Source: an uncultured Mediterranea sp.
GTDB lineage: Bacteria; Bacteroidota; Bacteroidia; Bacteroidales; Bacteroidaceae
DNA length: 64,000 bases
Assembly: GCF_902493215.1 (NCBI RefSeq)
Contig: NZ_CABUOL010000006.1
Span: 62,001 to 126,000 of the forward strand
Direction of reading: 5' to 3'
Shown: piece by piece, positions 8,455 to 16,905 of the stretch
How the letters are laid out: each line of letters starts with the position of its first letter
Numbering within the stretch: the first letter of the stretch is position 1
Translations under genes and position numbers: made by a program
The notes under the pieces: generated by a model
Database searches by the model: none
What the model was told of the DNA's origin: nothing
The model's input: only the letters and a program-made list of their open reading frames with translations

Positions 8455-8858
8455 TGAACCGTTTACGTAAGCCCGAGAGGCTGAGTCGAAAAAAGATAAT
8501 AGAGAAGATGTTCGCGGGAGGCTCGCGTTCCTTCTCTATTTTTCCTTTACGGGTAGTGTGGCTGCCGGTAGAGGAACTCGACGTGCCGGCTTCTCTGCTG
8601 GTCAGTGTGTCCAAGCGACGCTTCAAGCGGGCAGTGAAGCGCAATCGTGTGAAGCGGCAGATTCGCGAGGCCTATCGCTTGAACAAGCAGCCTCTGTTGG
8701 AGACTCTTGCTGCCAACAACCTATATTTAGCCCTTGCCTTCATCTACTTGTCTGACGAGCTGGTTGATTCGGCACTGATTGCTGAAAAAGTGAAAATAGC
8801 CTTGACGCGTATTGCCGAAAAGGTTTCGGCCGGACAGTCGGCTGCTTCTGCCGAATGA
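8454..8858 (+). CDS. rnpA: Ribonuclease P protein component
   Basis: 134 residues; binds RNase P RNA and helps remove tRNA 5' leaders. The signature SKRRFKRAVKRNRVKRQIRE, the conserved arginine-rich RNR helix, lies in the middle, and the N terminus RLRKPERLSRKKIIEKMF is typical. Start is GTG at 8454, sharing a base with the stop of the preceding gene. In many bacteria rnpA follows rpmH; here it sits in the HemD-like-rnpA-yidD run found in Bacteroidetes. The downstream yidD overlap (4 bp) is a widely conserved link. Confidence 0.95.
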   Translation: MNRLRKPERLSRKKIIEKMFAGGSRSFSIFPLRVVWLPVEELDVPASLLVSVSKRRFKRAVKRNRVKRQIREAYRLNKQPLLETLAANNLYLALAFIYLSDELVDSALIAEKVKIALTRIAEKVSAGQSAASAE

Positions 8859-9079
8859 TCAGAAAGATACTGACATACTTGCTGTTGCTTCCCATTTACT
8901 TTTATCAGCGTTGCATCTCTCCGCTGACTCCTCCTTCCTGCCGTTTTACCCCTACCTGTTCGCAATATGCCGTCGAGGCACTGAAGAAACATGGTCCCAT
9001 CAAAGGACTGTATCTGGCCGTCAGACGCATTCTGCGTTGCCATCCTTGGGGTGGTTCGGGGTACGATCCTGTTCCTTAA
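8855..9079 (+). CDS. yidD: Membrane protein insertion efficiency factor YidD
   Basis: 74 residues with the complete YidD signature: a hydrophobic N terminus, YQRCISPLTPPSCRFTPTCS (conserved cysteines) and RILRCHPWGGSGYDPVP at the C terminus. YidD is a small membrane-associated protein thought to assist YidC-dependent insertion. Its start overlaps the rnpA stop by 4 bp, as in many genomes. Confidence 0.96.
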   Translation: MIRKILTYLLLLPIYFYQRCISPLTPPSCRFTPTCSQYAVEALKKHGPIKGLYLAVRRILRCHPWGGSGYDPVP

Positions 9080-9093
9080 TCAGACAACTCCCC

Positions 9094-9741
9094 ATGCAGT
9101 CTTATCCCATAGACATCCATACTCATCGGCTGGTACCCGTACCGGGTGAATCTATTGTCAGCTGTCTGCCCGATGCTTTCTTTCCGCAAGAGGATGGTTG
9201 GTATTCCGTAGGCATTCATCCTTGGAATTTGGATAGTTACGACTGGATGGAAGCAACATTCAGAATGTATTTTGAGTCGTTGATATGTCATCCGCAAGTA
9301 CTGGCGGTAGGCGAGGTTGGGTTAGACAAGCTTGTATCGGTTTCTTGGGATAGTCAGACAGACGCTCTTCGCTATCAGGCTGATGTAGCTGAATCCATAG
9401 GCAAGCCGCTGGTACTCCATTTGGTGAAGGCTACGACGGAACTGTTGGCCTTGAAGCGGGAGTTGAACCCTCGTGTCCCTTGGATTGTTCACGGCTTTCG
9501 CGGCAAGGCGCAGCTGGCTCTCGACCTTGTGCGCCACGGTTTGTACCTCTCTTTCGGTGTCCGTTATCAGGAAGAAGCCTTGCGGCAGATGCCTGCCGAC
9601 CGGTTGTTTCTGGAGACGGACGAGAGCGATGTCCCTATCTCCGATTTGTACGAACGGGCGGCCCTCGTACGTGGTGTGACGTGCGATGAATTGGTGGAAA
9701 CGGTTTCCCGCAACGTGCAGAGTGTCTTTTTTGGACATTAA
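9094..9741 (+). CDS. TatD family metal-dependent hydrolase
   Basis: 215 residues from ATG 9094, the start that gives the family's N-terminal metal ligands IDIHTH. Further TatD features: SVGIHPWNLDSY, AVGEVGLDKL (metal-bridging Glu), KPLVLHLVKA, WIVHGFRGKAQLA and LFLETDESD. TatD proteins are TIM-barrel metal-dependent DNases or hydrolases. It is somewhat shorter than E. coli TatD (260). The frame is open further upstream, but that part overlaps rnpA and yidD and is a shadow. It closes the LOG-to-tatD run. Confidence 0.88.
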   Translation: MQSYPIDIHTHRLVPVPGESIVSCLPDAFFPQEDGWYSVGIHPWNLDSYDWMEATFRMYFESLICHPQVLAVGEVGLDKLVSVSWDSQTDALRYQADVAESIGKPLVLHLVKATTELLALKRELNPRVPWIVHGFRGKAQLALDLVRHGLYLSFGVRYQEEALRQMPADRLFLETDESDVPISDLYERAALVRGVTCDELVETVSRNVQSVFFGH

Positions 9742-9743
9742 GT

Positions 9744-9774
9744 TTTGTTTCTTCGAAGAAAGGTCGTACTTTTG
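9744..9774 (+). promoter_or_regulatory. Promoter of tyrS
   Basis: TTTG at 9744-9747 and TACTTTTG at 9767-9774 with 19 bp between them: a good match to the Bacteroidetes -33/-7 promoter. It begins directly after the tatD stop, so tyrS is transcribed independently. Confidence 0.8.
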
Positions 9775-9819
9775 CGCAGGTATAACTATAAATCAAATCA
9801 TTAAACAATCAATCATTCG

Positions 9820-11112
9820 ATGAATTTCGTAGAAGAATTAAGATGGCGTGGCATGCTCCACGATATGATGCCGGGCACGGAAGAACTGCTGGCCAAAGAA
9901 CAAGTGACTGCTTACATTGGTTTTGACCCAACTGCCGATTCGTTGCACATCGGCCACTTGTGCAGTGTGATGATTCTGCGTCATTTCCAACGTTGCGGAC
10001 ATAAGCCGTTGGCTTTGATTGGTGGTGCTACGGGTATGATCGGTGACCCTTCGGGTAAGTCTGCTGAACGTAATCTGCTGACCGAAGAGACATTGCGTCA
10101 CAACATGGAAGGCATGAAGAAGCAGCTTGCCAAATTCCTGGACTTTGATTCCGATGCCCCCAACCATGCCGAACTGGTGAACAACTACGACTGGATGAAG
10201 GATTATTCGTTCCTCGATTTCGCCCGTGAGGTGGGCAAGCATATTACTGTGAACTACATGATGGCGAAGGACAGCGTGAAGAAGCGTCTGAACGGTGAAG
10301 CCCGTGACGGACTTTCGTTTACGGAGTTCACTTATCAGCTGCTTCAGGGTTATGACTTCCTCCATCTGTATGAGACCAAGGGCTGCAAACTCCAGATGGG
10401 TGGTAGCGACCAGTGGGGTAACATCACGACCGGTGCCGAGCTCATCCGCCGTACCAATGGCGGCGAGGTGTATGCACTGACCTGCCCGCTGATTACGAAG
10501 GCCGACGGTGGCAAGTTCGGCAAGACCGAGAGTGGAAACATCTGGCTCGATCCGCGCTATACGTCTCCCTACAAGTTCTATCAGTTCTGGCTGAACGTGA
10601 GCGATGAAGATGCCAAGCGTTATATCAAGATATTTACAGCCTTGAGCAAGGAAGAAGTGGAGGCATTGACTGCCGAACACGAAGCGGCTCCGCACTTGCG
10701 CGTCCTCCAGAAACGTCTGGCCAAGGAAGTGACCATCATGGTACACTCCGAGGAAGACTACAATGCGGCTGTCGAGGCTTCGGCCATCCTCTTCGGTGGC
10801 GGTACGTCCGAGGCTTTGAAGAAGCTGGACGAGCAGACGCTGCTGTCCGTCTTCGAAGGCGTGCCCCAGTTCGAAGTTTCGCGCGACGCACTGGCTGCCG
10901 GCGTGAAGGCCGTTGACCTGTTTACCGAAAATGCGGCCGTATTCGCTTCGAAGGGCGAGATGCGCAAGCTGGTACAAGGCGGTGGCGTTTCGCTGAACAA
11001 AGAGAAGCTCACAGCTTTCGACCAGGTAATCACGACTGCCGATCTGCTGGATGACAAATACCTGCTGGTTCAGCGCGGCAAGAAGAACTACTATCTGATC
11101 ATTGCGAAATAA
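9820..11112 (+). CDS. tyrS: Tyrosyl-tRNA synthetase
   Basis: 430 residues; charges tRNA-Tyr with tyrosine. Class I signatures: SLHIGHL (HIGH motif, residues 43-46) and KFGKTESG (KMSKS equivalent) after GGSDQWGNIT. A C-terminal S4-like RNA-binding region follows (LVQGGGVSLNKEKL). It has its own promoter, and a bidirectional terminator follows the stop. Confidence 0.98.
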   Translation: MNFVEELRWRGMLHDMMPGTEELLAKEQVTAYIGFDPTADSLHIGHLCSVMILRHFQRCGHKPLALIGGATGMIGDPSGKSAERNLLTEETLRHNMEGMKKQLAKFLDFDSDAPNHAELVNNYDWMKDYSFLDFAREVGKHITVNYMMAKDSVKKRLNGEARDGLSFTEFTYQLLQGYDFLHLYETKGCKLQMGGSDQWGNITTGAELIRRTNGGEVYALTCPLITKADGGKFGKTESGNIWLDPRYTSPYKFYQFWLNVSDEDAKRYIKIFTALSKEEVEALTAEHEAAPHLRVLQKRLAKEVTIMVHSEEDYNAAVEASAILFGGGTSEALKKLDEQTLLSVFEGVPQFEVSRDALAAGVKAVDLFTENAAVFASKGEMRKLVQGGGVSLNKEKLTAFDQVITTADLLDDKYLLVQRGKKNYYLIIAK

Positions 11113-11133
11113 GCGGATACATCATTTTATAAT

Positions 11134-11183
11134 AAAGAAAAGACCGGCCACAAAGTGTGATTTATGTGGTCGGTCTTTTCTTT
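11134..11183. terminator. Bidirectional terminator between tyrS and the GH43 gene
   Basis: A 19-bp stem with one wobble (AAAGAAAAGACCGGCCACA and its complement at 11165-11183) flanked by A-rich and T-rich runs. It lies between two convergent genes and can serve both strands. Confidence 0.85.
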
Positions 11184-11236
11184 TAACGTGAAATAAAATC
11201 GGGAAATATCCGTTATTGCATATTGAAAGGTGTCGC

Positions 11237-12670
11237 TTATTCGAACGTCAACCATTCCAGGTTCATCAGGTCAACTCCCGGATCACCCCGAAACACCAGT
11301 ACAAGGGCGTGGCGGCCGGAAGCGGGTTTTATTGGAATGGAGTGGATACGATAAGCTGTCTCCCCTTTGGAAGGAGAAAGTTCACAGGTCCCTAACAGCA
11401 GGCCGTTGGGGCTGTCGAGGCGTACTTCGATACGGGCTGCCCGATTTTCTCCCCAGGTTTTGCAGAGAAAACGGGTTACTTGTACGCGGTCGAAATCATA
11501 ATATTTCCACCAGGCACAGTCTCCATTGCGAATATCAGACAGATATTCCACTGGAGTATCTTGTATGGGACGATATACGCGAACGGTAATGTTCCCTTTC
11601 AGCCGGCAGGCGCGGGCGGCATCCATACGGAGCAATGGAGAGATGGGGCCTCCAGCTCCCTGCGTGGTCATTTCGGCCTGACGGATACTGCCATCGGGAT
11701 TGAAGAATATGGGTTCAAGGCAAACCTTGCGCATGGTGGAACCGTCGTGTGTGGGACGATGGTAGAAGATATACCATTGTCCGTCTACTTCCAACAGCGA
11801 TCCGTGGTTATTGACTACATTGCGGTTGCTCTCGTAATTGTCAATAATAACTCCCCGGTATGTAAAAGGTCCGAAGGGTGTAGGGCCGGTAGCATAGTCG
11901 AGTGTGGCACAGTTGGACTCGCCGTGTTGCGAGTGGCTTCCGTAAACGTAGTAATAGGTACCGTTTATTTTCCGGACGGAGCTTCCTTCATTAAAGTAAT
12001 GTTCCTGATAAGTGAGAAGATTGTCATGCACTTCTCCTTCAATGGAACGCATGTCTTTGCTTAGTTTGGCTCCACGGGCATGCCCTTGTCCCCAGTAGAG
12101 GTAAGCTTGCCCGTCGTCGTCTATAAAGACAGAGGGGTCAATACCTGTAATTCCTTTGATAGGTTGTCCGTTGCGGAACGGACCGTAAGGTGATTCGGAT
12201 ACGGCCACACCCTCGTTTTCACCTCCGGAGGCAAGGCAATAATAGAGATAATACTTGCCGTTGTGATAGATGCAGTCGGGGGCATATAAGATGTCGTCGG
12301 TATAGTCTGTCTGTTTGCCTTTTCCCTGTGTAGCGAAGGAAAACTGATCGAGATCCCAATGTTTCAGGTCGTAGGACGAAAGTACGTGGTAGGCCGTCGA
12401 GCACCAAGCTGTACCTGGTACGTCGCGTGATCCGTAAACGTAAATTTTCCCGTTAGGCATTTGCCGTGCCTCCGGGTCAGCGATGTAAATACCGGGAGGA
12501 GCGATGGGATTGAGCATACCGGCAGCCTGGGGCGTGGTAGCTTCCAAAATAGGCAAGGTGGATTGTATGGCCGGTTTCGGTTGACAACTGGTCAGTAGTA
12601 CGGTTGTAAACCATACTACTGCCAGGTCTGTCAATCTTCCGGGATGTGTTGATTCTTTTATTCTTTTCAT
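11237..12670 (-). CDS. Glycoside hydrolase family 43 lipoprotein with C-terminal CBM6-like domain
   Basis: 477 residues. Signal peptide with lipobox LLTSC gives a lipoprotein. The five-bladed propeller of GH43 starts near residue 55: GIYIADPEARQMPNG carries the catalytic base Asp, GIDPSVFIDDDGQAYLYWGQ the second Asp, and HYFNEGSSVRKINGTYYYVY the likely acid Glu. After about residue 355 the chain has a CBM6-like beta-sandwich (YYDFDRVQVTRF, RIEVRLDS, GRHALVLVF). GH43 enzymes act on arabinose- or xylose-containing glycans; the exact substrate is unclear. It starts 10 bp after the tricorn-like gene, so both are probably one transcript. Confidence 0.9.
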   Translation of the reverse strand: MKRIKESTHPGRLTDLAVVWFTTVLLTSCQPKPAIQSTLPILEATTPQAAGMLNPIAPPGIYIADPEARQMPNGKIYVYGSRDVPGTAWCSTAYHVLSSYDLKHWDLDQFSFATQGKGKQTDYTDDILYAPDCIYHNGKYYLYYCLASGGENEGVAVSESPYGPFRNGQPIKGITGIDPSVFIDDDGQAYLYWGQGHARGAKLSKDMRSIEGEVHDNLLTYQEHYFNEGSSVRKINGTYYYVYGSHSQHGESNCATLDYATGPTPFGPFTYRGVIIDNYESNRNVVNNHGSLLEVDGQWYIFYHRPTHDGSTMRKVCLEPIFFNPDGSIRQAEMTTQGAGGPISPLLRMDAARACRLKGNITVRVYRPIQDTPVEYLSDIRNGDCAWWKYYDFDRVQVTRFLCKTWGENRAARIEVRLDSPNGLLLGTCELSPSKGETAYRIHSIPIKPASGRHALVLVFRGDPGVDLMNLEWLTFE

Positions 12671-12680
12671 GGTTCATGTA

Positions 12681-15600
12681 TCATTTTCCGATTTCCTTCA
12701 GTAGCTCGTCCACAGCCGTCTTGAGCTGCGTGTCCTCACCCTTGACGATGGTCTCGGGGCTGTTGAGTATCAGGATATCGGGCTCCAGCTGCGAGTTCTC
12801 CAGGTAGGAACCGTCGGGCAGACGGTAGCCGATGACGGGGATACCGAATACCAGTGAGCGGTCCTGCAGCGTCTCCCACGACACACTGGTCATGGTACCA
12901 GGTACGGGCGCACCCACCAGCTTGCCCAGCTTGCGGTGGCTGTATACCCAGGGCGTGCCGTGAGCGTTGGAGTAGTTGGCCTCGCACTGCAGCATGATGC
13001 TGGGCTTGTTCCAGCGGCGGCTGGGCATGTCGCAGGCTTCGCGTCCGCGCACTACCTGTGTGAAGTATTTCTCTCCGCTGAACAGCACCTCGATGTCTTC
13101 GTGCAGGCGTCCGCCACCGTTGAAGCGGGTATCGATGACGATGCCGTCGCACTTGTTATACTTACCCAGGATGTCCGAATAGATGGTACGGAAGCTGCCG
13201 TCGTCCATCGACTGGATGTGTACGTAGCCCAGGCGTCCGCCCGACCAGCGCTCCACGTCGGCCGCGCGCTGCTTCACCCAGCGCTGGTAGAGCAGGCCGT
13301 TCAGTGCGCCGCTGCTGATGGGCTTCACCACTTCGTCCCAACGTTCGCCTGTGGCAGGGCTGTAGAAGGAGACGAGCGTCTTGCGGCCCGCCTTGCCGTT
13401 GAGCAGCTGGCTGATGTCGGTCTTGGCATCCAGTGCCTGCCCGTCAATCTTCTCGATGCGGTCGCCGGCCTTTACCTTGGAGCGGGCCGTATCGAAGGGC
13501 CCTTTCTCCACCACTTCGTCTATCAGCAGACCCTGTCCGCGGTCGGTCCAGCTGTAGAGCAGGCCCAGGCTGGCGGTAGCGTCGGTGGCAAGCGAGGGAT
13601 AGTAGCGTCCGCCCGTGTGCGACACGTTCAGTTCGCCCAGCCATTCGCTCAGCAGTTCGGCAAAGTCGTAGTTGTTGTTGATGTGGGGCAGGAACTTGCG
13701 GTAAGCGGCCGACATCTTGTCCCAGTCCACGCCGTGCATGTTCAGGTTGTAGAAGCGCTTCTTCTCCTGCTTATAGACATGATCGAACATATAGGCACGC
13801 TCTTCGGCCAGGTCCATCTTCATTTCGGCACGGTAGGTGATGGCGTCCAGCTTGTCGCTCTTGGTATTCATCTTCTGCATGCTGCGGCTGCTCAGGATGA
13901 AGAGGTTGTCGCCCTTCTTGTCCAGCGTGAGCGAAGCCCATCCGGCATCCATCTTCTTCAGCAGCTTGGTGTCGTGCTTGCGCAGGTCCATCTTCCAGAG
14001 GTCGAAGCCCCCTTCAAAGGCCGACATGTAGTAGAGGCTTTCGCCGTCGGCCGAGAGGATGGCGTCGCCCAGGCGCGAGGAGTTGGGCGTGAGGCGCACG
14101 ATGCGGTCCTCGATGCCGTCCAGCTCTACCTCGATGGCTTTCACGTCGTCTTTCTTTTCGCCGTCCTTCTTGTCTTTCTTGTCCTTGTCGTCGTCCTTGT
14201 CTTTCTGGTCTTTGTCGGCTTCGGCCTTCTCCTGCTTCTGAAGTTCATAGTCCTCCTTGCTCAGGCGGTACTTGTCGTAGGCGTCCTGGTTGAGGAACAC
14301 CAGCATGGCGTCTTCCAACGAACCCCACGAAGCATGGCTGCGCATACCGTAGCGTTCGGTGCTGAAAAGGAGTGCATTGCCGTCCATCACCCAGCGGGGC
14401 GAGGAGCTGAAGTAACCGCTGCCCGTCAGGTTGAAGATCTGTCCCTTGCCGTCGGCGCTCACCAGGCCGATATCGGTATAGGGATCGTGGCCGTTGCCGA
14501 TGAATTCGAGGGCGAACCACCGTCCGTCGGGCGACCAGCGGTAGGTGAAGCCGCCTGCGGTGCTGTACCAGGTGGAGCCGTCGGTTATCTGGCGCACCTT
14601 CTTCGTCTCAAGGTTGAGGACCATCAGTCGGTTGCGGTCTTCGATGAAGGCCAGCTCCTTGCCGTCGGGCGAGAAGGCGGGCATGGTACGTTCCACGGTC
14701 GTGGAGGGCAACAGCACTTCCTCGTCTATCAGGGTGGCGTTGGCAAAGTTGGGATCTTCCTTGCGGGCTATCTTGGCCAGGTAGAGCTGCCAGTTGCCTC
14801 CGCGCTCGCTGGCATAGGCCAGGGTGCGGCCGTCGGGGGCAAAGCAGACGTCGGCTTCGGCTGCCGCGGTATGGGTAATCTGCTTGGTGGTGGCATAGTC
14901 GGCCGAGGTAACGAATACCTCGCCACGAACGATGAAGGCCACCTGCTCGCCGTCGGCCGAAGGTGTGGCCGAGGTAGCTCCGCTCGAGAAACTGAGGCGG
15001 GCCACGGCGTCGGTGTCATCGTCCGTCAGGCTGATTTTCACCTTCTGCGGCTTGCCGCCCACGGTCTGCGTATAGATCTCGCCGTCGTAGGTATAGCAGA
15101 GGGTACCCTTGCCCTGCGAGAGGAAGCGTACGGGGTGGGTCTTGAAAGTGGTGACGGGCAGTACGGCCTGAGGGTTGTTCAGCCCCATGCGCCACACGTT
15201 GAACGAACCTCCGTTGCGTTCGCTCAGGAAGTAAACCTCCGTGCCGTTGTCCGACAAGATGGGATTGCGGTCCTCGCCAGCGCGATGGGTCAGGTTGGTG
15301 TGACGGCCCGTAGCAGCATCATAGCGCCAGATATCACGCGTGACAGACGACGTGTGGTGCTTGCGCCATTCGTCCTCGAAGCCTTTGCGGTCCTGGTAGA
15401 GGAAGGACCCCTTACCGTCGTTCAGGAAACAGATCATCTCGGCAGGCGTAGCCAGTACTTGCTCCGTCCGTCCGCCCGTGACGGGCACGGCATACAGCTC
15501 CGTCATGGCCGAGGTGGGGAAGAGGGCGCTCGAAGCGGGGTCTTGCAGGGCGGCGTTGAAATAGACCTTCTGGCCGTCGGGCGAGAAAGCCGTGGGCACT

Positions 15601-15929
15601 TCGGAGGCCGAGTTATAGGTGAGGCGTCGTGCGCTTCCGCCGTCGGCCGGCATTACATAGACGTCCATATTGCCTTCGCGGTCGCTGGCAAAGGCTATCT
15701 GGCGGCCGTCGGGCGACCACACGGGCGACGATTCGTAGGAGGCCTGCGACGTGAGCCTTACGGCTTCGCCTCCCTGTGCATTCACTTTGTAGAGGTCGCC
15801 CTTGTAGCAGAAGGCGATCTGCGTGCCGTCGGGCGAGATGCGCACGTCGCGCATCCAGAGCGGGGTTCCGGCCCAGGCCGAAGCCGCGGCCGTGAGGCCC
15901 AACAGCAGGGAACATGTCAGTTTCTTCAT
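12681..15929 (-). CDS. Tricorn-like S41 family serine protease
   Basis: 1082 residues from ATG 15929. A signal peptide (KKLTCSLLLGLTAAASAWA) indicates export. The N-terminal half is a series of propeller repeats of the FSPDGKxLAF/WSPDGRQIAFAS type (PD40/TolB-like). A lysine/aspartate-rich linker follows at about residues 560-600. Then come a PDZ-like region (VKAGDRIEKIDGQAL) and the S41 catalytic domain, with the nucleophile region CEANYSNAHGTP. Tricorn proteases degrade peptides to small pieces; here probably in the periplasm. A longer frame starting at 15980 was rejected because it runs through the promoter. Confidence 0.9.
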   Translation of the reverse strand: MKKLTCSLLLGLTAAASAWAGTPLWMRDVRISPDGTQIAFCYKGDLYKVNAQGGEAVRLTSQASYESSPVWSPDGRQIAFASDREGNMDVYVMPADGGSARRLTYNSASEVPTAFSPDGQKVYFNAALQDPASSALFPTSAMTELYAVPVTGGRTEQVLATPAEMICFLNDGKGSFLYQDRKGFEDEWRKHHTSSVTRDIWRYDAATGRHTNLTHRAGEDRNPILSDNGTEVYFLSERNGGSFNVWRMGLNNPQAVLPVTTFKTHPVRFLSQGKGTLCYTYDGEIYTQTVGGKPQKVKISLTDDDTDAVARLSFSSGATSATPSADGEQVAFIVRGEVFVTSADYATTKQITHTAAAEADVCFAPDGRTLAYASERGGNWQLYLAKIARKEDPNFANATLIDEEVLLPSTTVERTMPAFSPDGKELAFIEDRNRLMVLNLETKKVRQITDGSTWYSTAGGFTYRWSPDGRWFALEFIGNGHDPYTDIGLVSADGKGQIFNLTGSGYFSSSPRWVMDGNALLFSTERYGMRSHASWGSLEDAMLVFLNQDAYDKYRLSKEDYELQKQEKAEADKDQKDKDDDKDKKDKKDGEKKDDVKAIEVELDGIEDRIVRLTPNSSRLGDAILSADGESLYYMSAFEGGFDLWKMDLRKHDTKLLKKMDAGWASLTLDKKGDNLFILSSRSMQKMNTKSDKLDAITYRAEMKMDLAEERAYMFDHVYKQEKKRFYNLNMHGVDWDKMSAAYRKFLPHINNNYDFAELLSEWLGELNVSHTGGRYYPSLATDATASLGLLYSWTDRGQGLLIDEVVEKGPFDTARSKVKAGDRIEKIDGQALDAKTDISQLLNGKAGRKTLVSFYSPATGERWDEVVKPISSGALNGLLYQRWVKQRAADVERWSGGRLGYVHIQSMDDGSFRTIYSDILGKYNKCDGIVIDTRFNGGGRLHEDIEVLFSGEKYFTQVVRGREACDMPSRRWNKPSIMLQCEANYSNAHGTPWVYSHRKLGKLVGAPVPGTMTSVSWETLQDRSLVFGIPVIGYRLPDGSYLENSQLEPDILILNSPETIVKGEDTQLKTAVDELLKEIGK

Positions 15930-15966
15930 TTTTTTAAGGGATATTGATGTATTTATTCTGATGAGA

Positions 15967-15997
15967 CAAAGATAGTGCAAACCGAGGGAAGTACAAA
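15967..15997 (-). promoter_or_regulatory. Promoter of the tricorn-like protease/GH43 operon
   Basis: On the minus strand, TTTG (15994-15997) and TATCTTTG (15967-15974) with 19 bp between them. It lies 38 bp upstream of ATG 15929 and fixes that start. Confidence 0.8.
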
Positions 15998-16094
15998 ACG
16001 AAAACTCTGTTTTCGGATTTTATATCCGAGGTGCAGCCTATCTTATGAAGAGATAAACAAAATCGGCAAACCGATTGAAAAAAATGGTTGAATA

Positions 16095-16126
16095 TTTGGA
16101 AGCTATCGCCGAAACCCCTATCTTTG
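16095..16126 (+). promoter_or_regulatory. Promoter of tRNA-Gln
   Basis: TTTG at 16095-16098 and TATCTTTG at 16119-16126 with 20 bp between them, 31 bp upstream of the tRNA 5' end. Divergent from the protease promoter. Confidence 0.8.
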
Positions 16127-16157
16127 CACCGCTTTTTAACAGAAAGCACCTGAAGTT

Positions 16158-16228
16158 TGGACTATGGTGTAATGGTAGCACAACAGGTTTTGGTTCTGTT
16201 TGTCCAGGTTCGAATCCTGGTAGTCCAA
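16158..16228 (+). tRNA. tRNA-Gln (TTG)
   Basis: A complete cloverleaf of 71 nt can be folded: acceptor arm TGGACTA/TAGTCCA (7 bp), D arm with GTAATGGTAGC, anticodon stem ACAGG/TCTGT with loop TTTTGGT (anticodon TTG), and T arm CCAGG-TTCGAAT-CCTGG. The CCA end is not encoded. Own promoter and terminator. Confidence 0.95.
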
Positions 16229-16240
16229 CGACCAACCGAC

Positions 16241-16278
16241 AAAAGCCTCAAGAGATTTCCTCTTGGGGCTTTTTCTTT
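16241..16278 (+). terminator. Intrinsic terminator of tRNA-Gln
   Basis: Stem AAAAGCCTCAAGAG / CTCTTGGGGCTTTT with a 5-nt loop, followed by a T-rich run, 12 bp after the tRNA. Confidence 0.9.
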
Positions 16279-16620
16279 TTTCCGCCATGCCCGCAAGCGC
16301 TGCATCAGAATGTATGAAACCGACACAACTGCTTTCAATCTATCAATTTATAACTATGCAAATGGACAATATTATAAGTCAATATGTATGCGATGTTCCG
16401 ATATTGTTACGCATAAAGTTTTTTATTGCATAAAATAGCTGACTTTATGAAAAAAGAAGTACCTTTGTGCCGCTTTTAAAACGAACCTGAACTTATATAT
16501 TGATAGTAGTATATGAAAATAATCTGGTCTATCCGGTCCTTTAACTTCACGAATGTGCCATAGGAAGCGTCCTGACATCGGAGAATAGCTTTTTATGTAT
16601 CATTTCAAATTATTATTTTC
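16279..16620 (+). promoter_or_regulatory. Long leader region before the LysO genes, with a -7 box
   Basis: No credible gene here. A Bacteroidetes -7 box TACCTTTG is at 16460-16467, which would give a leader of about 145 nt before the first LysO gene. The leader contains GGTCTATCCGGTCC and several short self-complementary stretches, but I recognise no known riboswitch. It could be a regulatory leader or simply untranslated sequence. Confidence 0.4.
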
Positions 16621-16905
16621 ATGTTTACATTCATTACGATAATGGCCTTCGGAGTCATTATAGGCTACCGTTTGCGCCATACGCACAAGATTCATAAAGT
16701 AACCTCACTCATCCAGGCAGTGGTTTGCCTGCTGCTCTTTATTCTGGGATTGTCCATCGGGACCAATAAGCTGATTGTAGGCAACCTCAGCTACTTCTGC
16801 CGTCAGGCGGCCGTCATCTCTGCCCTGAGTTTGCTGGGAAGCTCGATGGCTGCTTTACTCGTGTCTCATTTATTTTTCAAGAAAGGAGTGGGAGATGAAA
16901 AGTAG
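16621..16905 (+). CDS. LysO-type transporter, small N-terminal subunit
   Basis: 94 residues with three predicted membrane helices. FTFITIMAFGVIIGYRLR and LFILGLSIGTNKLIVGNL match the N-terminal third of the lysine exporter LysO (YbjE, DUF340), which in E. coli is a single chain of about 300 residues. Here the N-terminal part is a separate gene whose stop overlaps the start of the larger part by 11 bp, and the second gene has a good Shine-Dalgarno (AAAGGAGTGGGAG). This looks like a genuine two-gene arrangement rather than a frameshift. Confidence 0.8.
   Translation: MFTFITIMAFGVIIGYRLRHTHKIHKVTSLIQAVVCLLLFILGLSIGTNKLIVGNLSYFCRQAAVISALSLLGSSMAALLVSHLFFKKGVGDEK

Noticed and set aside
8812..9093. 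N-terminal extension of the TatD gene
   Set aside because: Overlaps rnpA and yidD; the TatD metal motif starts right after ATG 9094.
12936..15947. 1003-codon open frame on the plus strand
   Set aside because: It is antisense to the tricorn-like protease, whose domains are clear; high-GC codons leave the opposite strand open. No family signature in it.
16895..16905. Sequencing or frameshift error splitting LysO
   Set aside because: The second frame has its own ATG and a strong ribosome-binding site, and a split arrangement is plausible for this group.
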